NCBI GenBank assembly: GCA_022376515.1 | Contig: WTXI01000066.1 | Location: forward strand, 115,762 to 179,761 | Source: Lactifluus volemus | Lineage: Eukaryota > Basidiomycota > Agaricomycetes > Russulales > Russulaceae | Direction of reading: 5' to 3' | Length of the DNA: 64,000 bases | In this document: piece by piece, positions 1 through 11,700 of the stretch | How the letters are laid out: the number at the start of each line of letters is the position of its first letter | Numbering within the stretch: position 1 is the stretch's first letter | The notes under the pieces: model-generated | Databases searched by the model: none | Seen by the model: only the letters and a program-made list of their open reading frames with translations | What the model was told of the DNA's origin: nothing | Translations under genes and position numbers: made by a program

Positions 1-470
1 TTCGACCAACAAGAATAGTAAGGATCATCAGACTCCTCGTCAGGCTTTCGTCAGGACCGGGGACCGGGATTCGAATTGATATACAGTATCGAACTTAAGA
101 AGGTTACATAATTATACCCGTTCAGGGAAAGTCTAATCTGAACCGACGTCACCGTGTTTTCACCACCGCTTGTCAGTCAATTTGTTTTCGTACTGTTTTC
201 ACTAAACGCTAAAACCTCTGCCGACGTGCGTGCCCGGTTGTCATAAAGGAATCGAAGCCCTTCCTCTTCTGTTTCAGGATAGTGCAAAGACACCTGAGTT
301 TCTAAATATCAATTGACACGGATGTGTCATGGGTGTCACTAGTGCAGGCGAACTGTCCCTCACAGCCGTGCCCGTCCAGTTCTATAAAATGGCCCCCAAA
401 CCATGTCGAATATTTTCAGGCTCCCCGGTCTTGCCCCTTTAGTTTCTCTCCTTATTGGCCTGGTGCAATC
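1..470 (+). repeat. End of a laccase-array repeat unit plus laccase-1 upstream region
   Basis: The first bases match the part of the inter-laccase unit seen again near 12,450 and 17,460 (the stretch with TTCGACCA). The rest resembles the sequence just upstream of laccase copies 2-4, including the words CACCGCTTGT and the TATA region. The left window edge therefore cuts a tandem unit. No gene other than the start of copy 1 is visible here. Confidence 0.7.
383..389 (+). promoter_or_regulatory. TATA box of laccase copy 1
   Basis: TATAAAA lies 88 bp upstream of the ATG at 471, followed by a C-run and a pyrimidine-rich leader. The same box at the same distance precedes copies 2, 3 and 4. Confidence 0.7.
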
Positions 471-2990
471 ATGCGGTCACACTCTCTTGCTGTGTTCTTT
501 GCTGTTATATCAACGAGCGTCTACGCTCAGGGTATTGGCCCCATTGCTAATCTTCCTATCGCCAACCATAATATAGCCCCAGACGGGTTCCGACGCTCGT
601 AAATCGGCTTTCTTTGCGATGATTACAGGTAATATCATTGACCCTCGTCCTATTTGCAGAACTACCCTTGTCGGTGGTCAATTCCCTGGGCCATTAATCC
701 AAGGAACAAAGGTAGATCTCGCAAAATAGTCCCAGTCTCTGGCTCTTAGTCACATTCAGGGTGCTAACTTTGGGCTCACCGTCGTCAATCGGTTGACTGA
801 TCGGTCAATGGATCTTGTTACTTCGATTGTAAGGTCATCTTTTCACCTCGTCGGAATCCAGGCGTTTACTCCCTGTAGCATTGGCACGGTATCCTCCAAA
901 GGACAACCAATTACGCAGATGGCGCTCCATTCGTCACCCAGTGCCCTATTGTACCGAGAGAAAGCTTCCGCTACCGGTTCAGTGCAGAGGAGCAAACGGT
1001 ACTGCGCCTTGCCGTTGCCACAAACCTCTGACATTTACGTGTGGCATAACAGGGTACATATTGGTATAACAGTCAGTTGAACGCTCAATCTTGTGACGGA
1101 TTGCGTGGACCTCTCGTTATTTATGATCCGAATGACCCCCACCGTGGTCTATATGACATTGATAATGGTGAGAGAGATGTAAGGCTTGAAGTGGACTATT
1201 TTTAATAAACCCATTTCTCGCAGAGGGTACCATTATTACGCTCGGGGACTGGTATCACAACAGCTCCCCAGCGGCGTCGAAGGCGTCGCAGGTTCCGTGA
1301 GTGATTATGCCTTCCTTAATTTGGACGCCCAGGCTGAACATTCTCCAAGACAGTTCGACTCCACCCTAATTAACGGAAAGGGCCGTTATATTGGTGGTCC
1401 TAGCGTACCTCTCGCTGTGGTGAATGTTATAAGGAACAGACGGTCAGTGTTGCAATTCGACATTGTACCGAATGAAAAGTTGACGTGCGGTAACAATAAC
1501 AGATACCGACTCCGCATCGTCTCTATCTCTTGCGATCCTTCTTTTGTCTTCTCAATCGACGGCCATCAATTTACTATCATAGAGGTTGACGGCAACAATG
1601 TTCAGCCCCTGGTCGTCGATTCTCTTGAGATCTTCCTGGTAAGCAGATCTGAGGCAAAGTTTTATAATGTTAACTATGATGAATGTCTTAAACAGGTCAA
1701 CGTTATTCGGCCGTTGTAAGTCGATTTTAATGCTCGAACAAGTTCCTTACGCCTTACGGTTTCTCAGCTCAACGCCAACCAACCAATTGGCAATTACTGT
1801 ATGCTATCCACAGTTTGCCGAACTTGTGTGATCTGACTTTAACGTACACAGGGATTCGTGCTCTTCCCAATATTGTGAACCAGAAATTCACTGGTTTCAC
1901 TAACGTGGCCATTCTTCGCTATTGGGAGCCATACCCAGGGATCCAAATAGTGATCCTCTGTGAATATTCCTACGAGCGTGCTACCGCTCAATGAGACAGA
2001 TCTTCATGTACGTTACATATACTTCTTCCCTTATGAAGCTAACAATTCGAATATCTAGCCACTCGTTCGAGACCGTGTGGTAAGTTTGTATTGGTGGTTT
2101 AGTGATTCATCATAATGTTATGTCATCCAGCCCGGTAAACCCCTCCCTGGTGGTGCTGACATTAACATCAATCTCGACGTCAAGCTCGTAAGCACCATTT
2201 TCTAAACGAAGTACATGGTCATTGACACACTCCGAGAGCGATGACTCTACCAAATTTCTCATAAATGGGGTTACCTTTGAACCTCCTAAGGACCCAGTGT
2301 TGCTCCAAATACTGAATGGCGCGCAAAGCGCGTCCGATCTTGTCCCTAAAGGAAGCATCTACGGTCTTGAAGGTAATAAAAGCGTAGAAATTACGATCCC
2401 CGGAGGTGCTCCTGGTGGACCGGTGAGTGCAGAAAAGCCTTTGTTGTTATCAGTGGGATGTTGACTGTTGTTATTCACAAGCGTCCCATCCACTTGCACG
2501 GACACTCATTCCACGTTGTCCGCAGTGCCGGTAACTCGACCTACAACTTTGACAATCCTGTGATCCGTGATGTCGTGAGCATCGGTGGCGCAGGAGATGC
2601 TGTGACGATTCGGTTCTTCACTGACAACCCTGGTCCCTGGTTCCTTCACAGCGGCAATGCCTGGGAGTTGGGCAAGTGAGTTGGAGCTCTTTATTCCGAT
2701 GCGACGATTGATCGTCAACGTACTGATTCGTTCACATCACAGGGGATTCGCTGTTGTATTAGCAGAGGATGTCCCTAAGGTTCCGACGACGGATATTGCG
2801 ACTGGTACGTCCCAGCACTATTTATCTGTGTATCTGAATGCTCACAAATACGTGATTGTCATGTCCAGCCGAATGGAGGTCCCTCTGCCCGGCATACGAT
2901 AACTTTGTCGGGCCTCGTTCTAATCATCGCCATGCTCCGGGGACACTTGGAGATTTGTTCTTCCCTTTCGTTCTTTACATCTCGACCTGA
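471..2990 (+). pseudogene. Laccase-like multicopper oxidase, copy 1, broken and with lost copper ligands
   Basis: Laccases are secreted copper enzymes that oxidise phenols and reduce O2 to water. This copy begins with a signal peptide ([12 protein letters not shown]...VYAQ) and can be followed through 17 short exons joined by GT..AG introns to a C-terminus with LCPAYDNF. Motif L1 (HWHG, exon 4, about 867) is intact. The other copper sites are altered by substitution: the L2 His-Ser-His reads WYNSQL (about 1060), L3 begins RPIHLHGH instead of HPIHLHGH (about 2480), and L4 reads HSGNAWE where its sisters have HCHIDWH (about 2650). One base is missing at the end of exon 8 (about 1637), and the exon near 1,920-1,990 is out of frame. 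The loss of trinuclear and type-1 ligands means it could not act as a laccase even if the frame were sound. Family assignment is firm; splice sites are inferred from conserved frames and the sister copies. Confidence 0.85.
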
Positions 2991-3543
2991 GTCATTCATT
3001 TACTCTTCCACTCTCTTGATCTCCTCTCTCCTTTTCTTCCTACCAAAGCCCCTACTAGTACCTCCTTATAGCTCTTGAATACAAACTTGCGCCACATTTT
3101 TTTCGCCTCGCATTTAGAAGCATACTCGATTATTGTCGTTGTATTTACTTTCTCCCTCGTCTCCAAGTTCCACCCGCGTCTTAAAGTGCTGCACGGTAAC
3201 GTCGAACTCAGAAGGAGTGACTGAGAGACTCAGGGAGAGTGCCGTTTTGAGACGTTCAGCTCTCTCAGGCATGTTAGGGTAGGAGGCTGTGAGGTCTCGT
3301 AACCTCGTTTCGTTATCTCGGAAGCTAAGATGTGTTGTTTTCGTGGGCAAGAAACAAAATTTCGGTTTTCTTAGAACTCAAGGGTTTCCAGCGGCTCTCA
3401 GTCTATAGACCTCCTAATACACCTATTGCGATATGGTTCACGCGCGGGAGCCACGGGCACCCACCTCAGCACGGCGCCTCTATCGTCCATGCCTCAAAAT
3501 GGGCGGGCCACTGCACGGTGACATTGAGAGACGACTCGATGGT

Positions 3544-4333
3544 AATCCATATTCTCTTTTTTTTCGCGCGCGCGCGCCACCTCACAGACACGACCGCCCC
3601 ACGCCCCCTCCCACCAAACCTTCGAGAGCCCTACACCATCAGCTACCAACGTCAGCTCGCAAAAACCGGCCTCATCGAGGAATGGGGCTCCCGCTGGAGG
3701 AATAGCGACCGCCTCTCTCAAATTTACATCGCCCTCCCCGAACCCCCCTCCGGTAAGCCCCCCCCCTGTCATCCAAGGCGCAAGAGGCTGCGATCGCGCC
3801 GTCTTCGCCACCCTTGTCCGGCTCATCACCGGGCACGCCTTCATCGGCTCCTACGCCGCACGTATCCTCCCAGGGAAACCCTTATGCTGCCCCTGCGGGG
3901 CACCCCTTCAGACCGTAGACCATCAGGTCTCGCATTGCCCACTATATACAGACGCCCGCCAAGAAATCCTCCGCCCGATCGACCGCGATATTTCCCTCCC
4001 CGTTCTCCTAGGCACAGCCGAGGGTGGTGCTGCCATGACCCGCTTCCTGAAAGCGACGCGCGCCTGCATAGCCCCGAGAGAAGCCTGGAACCCGGGATGA
4101 TGTCCCCTTAGATAGATTGTACACCTTCTCACTGTAGATAGTACCCACTCTCTACTCCCTTTCCCGCCCCAAAACAGCCACCCTTCCATCCTTCCGTCCA
4201 GCCCAACGTTATACCTCACCCACACTCCCCCCGCCGCCTGATCCAATCCTGTACCCCTAGGGACCGCGTCTTTGTCATAGTCACATGTTGCGGGATATAA
4301 ATGCTGATTTTTTTAAAAAAAAATCCATATTCT
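3544..4333 (+). mobile_element. 5'-truncated LINE (non-LTR retrotransposon) with target-site duplication
   Basis: The insert is flanked by direct repeats AATCCATATTCT (3544-3555 and 4322-4333) and ends in an A-run (about 4,314-4,323). The corresponding site between laccases 2 and 3 (about 9,617) lacks it, which supplies an empty site. It encodes the C-terminal end of a LINE polyprotein: residues such as GLIEEWGSRWR, then a change of frame in a run of nine C (3758-3766), then RLITGHAFIGSY and a zinc knuckle CPCGAPLQTVDH...SHC, ending with TGA at 4098-4100. The endonuclease and reverse transcriptase core are missing. It is a dead fragment. Confidence 0.85.
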
Positions 4334-6210
4334 TTGTCAACTTGCCATTTACCGTCTACTAGTAACGACGTTCTTAACTTCCGCAGCAAATCGATCGTTC
4401 CCGACCAGTGCCAGTCAGAGTTCCCGGCGTGTATAAAGATAATTCTGAGTACCTACCTTGCCGACCTACATGATCATCGCCAGTCGTTCTACTGTGCCTA
4501 CTCTGAGGACGATGAAAAAGAGTAGACTTCTGCTTGGGTTATCATAATGCCGGCTATGACTTGGGTCTGGTGGGAAGAGCATGAAATTGCGAAATGACTT
4601 CGACACCGTGAAGGGTCTTGTTTGTGAGCAATATTCTCTCTTCCGTATAACTTCCGAAAATGAAAGAACTGCTAGTGCTGCTTGGCTTGAGGTGGTTTGG
4701 CTGCCCTAAATGACGAGCCAGGCTAAAGTGGCTGGATTCCCGCGCATTTGTGTACGGCATGTCCGCCGTTGAGAACCGCATGTAAGGCCAGGCAGATATT
4801 GGTTCCATGGGGGCGACGTGAGTATACATGGCGTACAGTTAAGACAGACGGGCCAGGTTCCTTTCTGTGCGTCATTGTTTGAGCCTTCGAGCTGTACACG
4901 CCATGCCAGCAAGCGTGCCAATGCCCGTGTCTCTGCCTTCACTGGGAGACAATGAAATGCTTTATGAGATCCATTTGTGTCTCGTGTCTCTCTTAAGATA
5001 TCTGCTCGCCCTGCCTGTGTCGTCTCGGTTTGAGGAGTTGCACATATTCTCCTGTGATATAGCACCATTCAAGCTCCAGGTTGACTCAGAAATTGCAAGT
5101 TGGCCGCTGCGCCAAGTTACCGTGGGAACTGCCACTGGCACCCCTGGAGCCACATGATACTGTCTAGCGACTCCATCTTTTCCTATTGAACCTAGTGAGA
5201 AATCAGATGGAGTGGCGAAAAGTACACCTGAAGGCTGCTAGTCGAGTAGATTGGCCAGCCCGGAGCTCACTTTGCCGAAGGGCGGCCGAGGACTGCGTTG
5301 AAGACATCTACTGTATTCACTTCTACGGAACTCGGAAAGAGGTCGAAATCGAGCTGGAATTGAAGCTGTCATAACGTCAAGGGCGTAAGAGCTGTTTCGT
5401 TAGGCGACAATGATAGGCGGACAGGTTTCTGACATGTAACATGTTCTGCATTCAAGTTGATTCCGCGGGGTCATCGCCAGGTAGGGACCTCGGCCAATGT
5501 TCGACCAACTTGGACAATGTCCAGAGATAATCCACGCTGGGTTGTGCCACAAGTTGTGACGATTCGTCCTAACCAGGTACTAGTAGAACTCTTCAGAAGA
5601 GACGCGGAACTCGCGGCGGACCTTGACTTTGAGCGGTTGAGGCATTTATTACAAGTAAAGATCGTCAGACCCATCACCTGTTCTAAACCGTACTGCATTA
5701 GACCAGATTTTGGCGCGCTCTGCTTACAAGCTTTGCCAAATACAGTAGCTGAAAAATGCATTTTCCAAATACGGTATGTTACTACAAATTTGGCATAGTT
5801 TGTTTGTACCGTAAACAAGGACATATAAGCAGAGCGTGACGACTCGGAAATCTGGTCCAATGCATGCATCTGAACCTTCTAGAATTGACCTCTAGCGATT
5901 TACGTCGGGTTTTCAGGGACGGGGTTTAGGATTGACACATCCGCGAACTAGGAGGGTCAGATATTGTACCCGTTCGGGAAAGTCTGACGTGAATGTTAGC
6001 ATGAACGTCATGAACAACCTTGTGAACAACCACCGCTTGTGAGGCATTTCATTTTCGTACTGTATTCACCAGACCCTATTGTGTTACCTCTGCCACATGC
6101 ACGATGTCCGGTTGTTGGGCCCTTTCCTAAAAGAATCGAAGTCATGCATTCCCTTCCTTTCCTTTTGCAGGACAGTGCAAAGACCCCTCATAGCCGTGCC
6201 CGTCCAGTTA

Positions 6211-6217
6211 TATAAAA
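6211..6217 (+). promoter_or_regulatory. TATA box of laccase copy 2
   Basis: TATAAAA begins 88 bp upstream of the ATG at 6299, inside a leader shared with copies 1, 3 and 4. Confidence 0.7.
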
Positions 6218-6298
6218 TGCCCCCAAAACTATCTCGATTCTTTTCAGGCTCCCCGGATCTGTCCTCTTGATTTCTCTCCTTGTTGGCCTAGTGCAATC

Positions 6299-8777
6299 AT
6301 GCGGTCACTCTCACTTGTTGTGTTCTTCGCCGTTCTATCAACGAGGGTCCAAGCTCACGGTACTACGATTGGCCCTGTTTCTGATCTTGTCATCGTCAAT
6401 GCTCAGATAGCTCCTGACGGGTACCTTCGCGAGTAAGTCACCTGCCATTACTCCTATTACAGATGTCATTGATCGTCGCCCTGTGTGCAGAGCTACCCTT
6501 GTTAATGGAAAACTCCCTGGTCCATTAATCCGAGCAAATAAGGTAGATCTCTCGGAATAGTCCCCGTGTCTGGCTTTTAGTGAGACACATCCAGGGCGAC
6601 GATTTTTCGCTCAACGTCATCAACCAGTTGCATGATTCGTCGTTGGATCTTTCAACTACTATTGTAAGGCTATCATTTCACGTTATCTGAATCCAGGCGT
6701 TCAAGTTATTCTCTGCAGCATTGGCATGGTATCCTCCAAAGGAAAACCAATTATGCAGATGGCGCTGCCTTCGTCACCCAGTGCCCTATTGTACCCAATG
6801 AAAGCTTCCTCTACAAGTTCAATGCAGAGGAGCAAACTGTACAGCACCTTGCTATTTCCACCACTTCTGACCTGACAATTACGTCTGACATGACAGGGTA
6901 CATATTGGTATCACAGTCATCTCAAGGCTCAATATTGTGATGGATTGCGTGGAGCTCTCGTCATTTATGATCCGAAGGACCCTCACCGTGATCTATATGA
7001 TATTGATGACGGTGAGAGAGATGTAAGGGTTGAAGTGGGCCATAAATAAACACACTTCTCGCAGCGGATACTGTTATTACACTTGGGGAGTGGTATCACT
7101 ACAGTTCTAAAGTGGCTCCGCTGGATCCGTGAGTGTTCATGCCTTTCTTGATTCGGACGCCCAGGCTGAACTTTCTCCAAGACAGTTCAACTCCACCTTA
7201 ATTAACGGAAAGGGCCGCTATATTGATGGTCCTAGCGTCCCCCTTGCTGTGGTGAATGTTGTACAGGGCTTACGGTCAGTGTTGCAATTCACCATTGTAC
7301 CGAATAAAACTTGACGTGTGGTAACAATAACAGATACCGACTCCGCATTGTCTCTATCTCTTGCGATCCTGCTTTTGACTTTTCAATCGACGGTCATCAA
7401 CTTACTATCATTGAGGTTGACGGAACAATGTTCAGCCCCTGGTCGTCGATTCTCTTGAGATCTATGCTGGTAAGCATATCTGAGGCAAAGTTTTACAATG
7501 CTAAGTACAATGAATGTCTCAAACAGGTCAACGTTATTCGGCTGTTGTAAGTCGATTTTAATGCTTGAACAAGTTCCTTGCGCCTTACGGTGTCTCAGCT
7601 CAGTGCCAACCGATCAATTGGCAATTACTGTGTGTTATTCACAGTTTGCCGAACTTGTGTGATCTGACTTTAACGTGCACAGGGATTCGTGCTCTTCCCA
7701 TCAACCTTGTGGGCCAGAGCTTCGCTGATTCCACTAACGTGGCCATTCTTCGCTACACGGATGCCCCACTCACGGACCCAACAAATGACCCCAATGTAAA
7801 TATTCCTAAGAGTAAGCTACCGCTCAAAGAGACAGATCTTCATGTACGCTACACATTCCTCGTCTCCCTTTATGAAGCTAACGATTTGAATGCATAGCCA
7901 TTCGATGTGAAAGTAGACCCTGTGGTAAGCTTATATTGTCTGATTTTAGTCATTTATCATGATACCATTTAATCCAGCCCGGTAAACGCTTCCCTGGTGG
8001 TGCTGACATCAACATCGATCTCAAAGTCACACGCGTAAGCACCACTTTCTCGACGAGGTACTTGCATTAACACACTCCAAGAGCCTTGACTTGACCGAAT
8101 TTATCATAAATGGTGCTACCTTCGATGCTCCTATGGTCCCGGTGTTGCTCCAAATACTGAGTGGCGCGCAAAAGGCGTCCGATCTTGTCCCTAAAGGAAG
8201 CATCTACGGTCTTGAACCTTCTAAAAGCGTAGAAATTTCGATTCCCGCAGGTGTTTCTGGTGGACCGGTGAGTGCAGAAAGGCTTTTGTGGTTATCAGTG
8301 GGATATTGACTGTTGTTATCACAAGCATCCTATTCACCTGCACGGACACTCATTCCACGTTGTCCGCAGCGCCGGTAGCTCGACCTACAACTTGACAATC
8401 CTGTGATCCGTGATGTCGTGAACATCGGTGAAATGGGAGATAATGTGACGATTCGGTTCTTCACTGATAACCCTGGTCCCTGGTTCCTTCACTGCCACAT
8501 CGACTGGCACTTGGTGAAGTGAGTCGGGGCTTTTTCTCCTAGTGAGATGGTAGATTATCAACGTACTTATGCGTTCACATCACAGGGGCTTCGCTGTGGT
8601 ATTTGCAGAGGATGTCCCTGAAGTTCCGACGAAGGATATTGTGACTGGTACGTCCCACTGGCAGCACTATCTATCTGTATCTGAAGGCTAATGAATATGT
8701 GATTGTCCTGTCCAGACCAATGGAAGGCCCTTTGCCCGGCGTACAATAACTTTGTCAGCGGAACCAAGTCCTACTAA
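6299..8777 (+). CDS. Laccase, copy 2 (nearly intact; two one-base deletions as written)
   Basis: Secreted phenol-oxidising multicopper oxidase. The signal peptide [19 protein letters not shown] is followed by 17 exons: 6299-6432, 6491-6542, 6595-6663, 6719-6838, 6897-7011, 7065-7128, 7182-7274, 7334-7469, 7527-7546, 7599-7629, 7683-7843, 7898-7924, 7978-8034, 8082-8267, 8326-8518, 8586-8647, 8716-8777. All four copper motifs are present: HWHG (exon 4), WYHSHL (exon 5), [10 protein letters not shown] and HCHIDWH (both exon 15). The C-terminus contains [11 protein letters not shown]. Two one-base losses break the frame: near 7,423 in exon 8 (sisters read GACGGCAAC, here GACGGAAC) and near 8,393 in exon 15 (sisters AACTTCGAC, here AACTTGAC). 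Everything else is in phase, so the gene is either very recently broken or intact in the living organism. Family very sure; functional state unsure. Confidence 0.85.
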
Positions 8778-11700
8778 TCATGATCGCCATGCTCCTGAGA
8801 CACTTAACGATTTGTTCTTCCCTTTCTTTCATTCCACTCTCTTGATCTCTTCTCGTTCCTTTTCTTGCTACTAAAGCCCCTCAGGCTGTTGAAATGAATG
8901 TTTCTTGGTTCGGACTGATTTCCCTTCGATTGTACTGACAGTCTTTTTGTATACTACGATGTAAATTCGACCCGAGGCAAGCGCTAGCGCGCGCAAGCAC
9001 CGAGCGAGCCACTGAAACACTCAGTGTGCCACTAGCCCTTCGCCTTGTCTTCCATCCCCTTTACCCCGCCTCGCTAGCTACTTGTTTCACTTCCCTTTCC
9101 TTTGATACTCAAACTGCCTTGTCTTGAGTTCACAATCATCAGACTTGGGTGTAGATAGATAGCTTCGTGTTACTGGAATCATACAATCGTCCGCTGTGCT
9201 TAAACTCTCTTGCGTGCTCGTCATTTGCTTCCTCGCCCCTCACTTCTGTTCTATTTAGTACCTCTTGTAGCTCTTGAAAAAAAAAGTTCCTACACTTTTT
9301 TTTTCGCCTCGCATTTAGAAGCATACTCGATTATTGTCGCTGTAGTTACTTTCTCCCTCATCTCCAAGTTCCACCCGCGTCTTAAAGCTTGAAGTACTGC
9401 GCGGTAACGTCGATCTCAGAGGGAGTTACTGGGAGAGTGCCGTTTTGGGACGTTCAGCCCGCTCAGGCACATTTGAGTAGGAGGCTATGAGGCTTGTAAC
9501 CTCGTTTCACGCGCGGGAGCCACGGTCACCCACTGGCACCTCAGCTCAGCACAGCGCCTCGATCGTCCATGCCTCAGAATAGGCGGGCCACTGCACGGTG
9601 ACATTGAGGGATGACTCGATGGTAACCCACAGTCTTTATCAACTTGCCGTGTACACTCTACTAGTAACGACGTCCTTGGAAAGACAATTTCCGCAGCAAA
9701 GCGATCGTTCCCGACCAGTGCCAGTCAGAGTTCCCAGCGTGTATAAATGTAATTTTGAGGGCCTACCTTGCCGACCTTCATGATCATCGCCAGTCGTTCT
9801 ACCGTGCCTACTCTGAGGACGATGAAAAAGAGAAGACTTCTGCTGGGTTATCATAATGCCGGTTATGACTTTGGTTTGGTGGGAAGAGCATTGAATTGCG
9901 AGATGATGTCGACACGGGTCTTGTTTGTGAGCGATATCCTCTTTCTCTTCCGTATACCTCCCGAAGATGAAAGAACTGCCTCTAAGAGCCGTGGCTGGGT
10001 TACCGCACATTTGCGTGAGGCATGTCCACCGTTGAGAACTGCATGTAAGGCCAGGAAGATAATGGTTCCATGGGGGCGACGTAGACATACATGGCGTACG
10101 GTTATGACTGATGGGCCAGTTCCTTTCGGTGTGACATTGAGTCGTCGAGCTATACGCGCCGTCCCTTCAGACTAGTAATGAAATGATGAAATGGTTTACG
10201 AAATCGATTTGTGTCTCGTGTCTCTCCTAAGATCTGCTCGCTCTGCCTGTGTCATCTTGGTTTGAAGAGTTGCACATATCTTCCTGTAATATAGCACCAT
10301 CCAAGCTCCAGATTGATTAAGAAATCGCAAGTTGGCCGCTGCGCCAAGTCACCGTGGGAACTAATGTGCCACCCTAGAGCCACATGATCCGGAAATTCCG
10401 TCATCCGCACAATTTGTTCCCGCCTGCCCTCGTTCCGGTGCTGGACCACAGGTGTACCAACAAGTTCGCCTCCTCTGTTCGACCCATCTCGCGTTGGTGC
10501 GCAACACCTTTTTAAAACAAGCAGCTATAGCTCTTCGATATATGCAATGCGCCAAGACAGAAAGGTAACGTACCATTCTCATGCTGGTCCGTACCAGTGT
10601 CGCGTCGCGTCCGGGTGGCTCCCTAACGGAGTAGGCCGAAGCAATTTCCCATTCCCTTTGCTTCACTGTCTCTTTCATACTCTGTCCTAAATCAACAGCG
10701 CGTCATAAAGTACATGTACTTTAGGATAGCGGACACGGTTGCTCTCCAACCCTGCGCACAACGCGTTTCATAATCTGATGAGACGCGGCTTCAAGACAAG
10801 CGACATTCCACACTTTTATTGTCCAACCCCTACCGCCTGCCTTGTTTTCCGAGTCGTTTGATGAAAATCGCTTCAAGATCATCTCCGCAACTACGGCAGC
10901 GTTTTCTGAAATGTATTCTAAATATCTTTTCTCTCATCCTTCAAATTGGCGTTTCTCCCTTCTTCCTGCGCGCTCTCGTGCTCAGCCTTCCATTGCGAAG
11001 TTGTCAATCGAGGGACGGGTATGACACGCAAATGAGGAAGGAATTCAGTACCAGTGGAGCTGGCTCGAAGTGACGTGTACTCGAATACTGTGTCTTCTCT
11101 CCTTTCTGACTCTGTGTCCGTCTTCCTCTCTGGATAGCGTTCCATTCTTGGCGTTACTGCGGCGCACTAGTCTGATATGCGGACTCTTGCCTCGAAGCTT
11201 TGCAGAGAAGATGTCAGAGAGAACAGTTATGATATGCAGGATGGACTTAATATATAACGACTCCATTTTTTCCTATTGAACCTAGTGAGAAATCATGGCG
11301 TGGCGAAACGTACACCTGAAGACTGCTAGTCGAGTCGATGGTCCAGCCCGGAGCTCACTTCGAAGGGCGACCGAGGCGAGCGCTGAGCGCTGAGGCCTGA
11401 GGTTGAAGACATCTACTATATTCACTTCTACGTACTGTTCTCGGACAGAAGGCGAAATCGAGCTGGAATTGAAGCTGTTATGACGTTAAGGGCTTGAAGC
11501 TTCCTTGCTTCGGGAAAAAGTTGTTCCGGTGTTAGTGTTTCAATTGCCGCTTGCTTCTCCGAGTCTACTGTACAGTATATCAAATTACGTGGAATTGCAG
11601 CTGGCGAGACAAGGGTCCGCTCAGCCTATGACGACCTGCAAACTACCGACGGTACTGCCGAACACAGGCACGAACTGTCTCCTACTTGTCTCGTACAGTT

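Larger units (their letters stand above)
2991..6298. repeat. Inter-laccase interval 1 (repeat unit)
   Basis: This stretch has no gene I can support apart from the LINE fragment inside it. The block from about 3,100 (TTCGCCTCGCATTTAGAAGC) recurs at about 9,305, 15,710 and 20,965. The block 3,430-4,860 (without the LINE) recurs at 9,505-10,140. The block 5,165-5,560 recurs in pieces at 11,264-11,495 and 12,335-12,490. The last 400 bp are the promoter region of laccase copy 2. Short open frames here are not conserved between units and look non-coding. Confidence 0.7.

Noticed and set aside
3332..4111. 259-residue frame as an intact gene
   Set aside because: It joins unrelated repeat sequence to part of the LINE polyprotein and changes out of the true frame at the C-run; it is not a gene.
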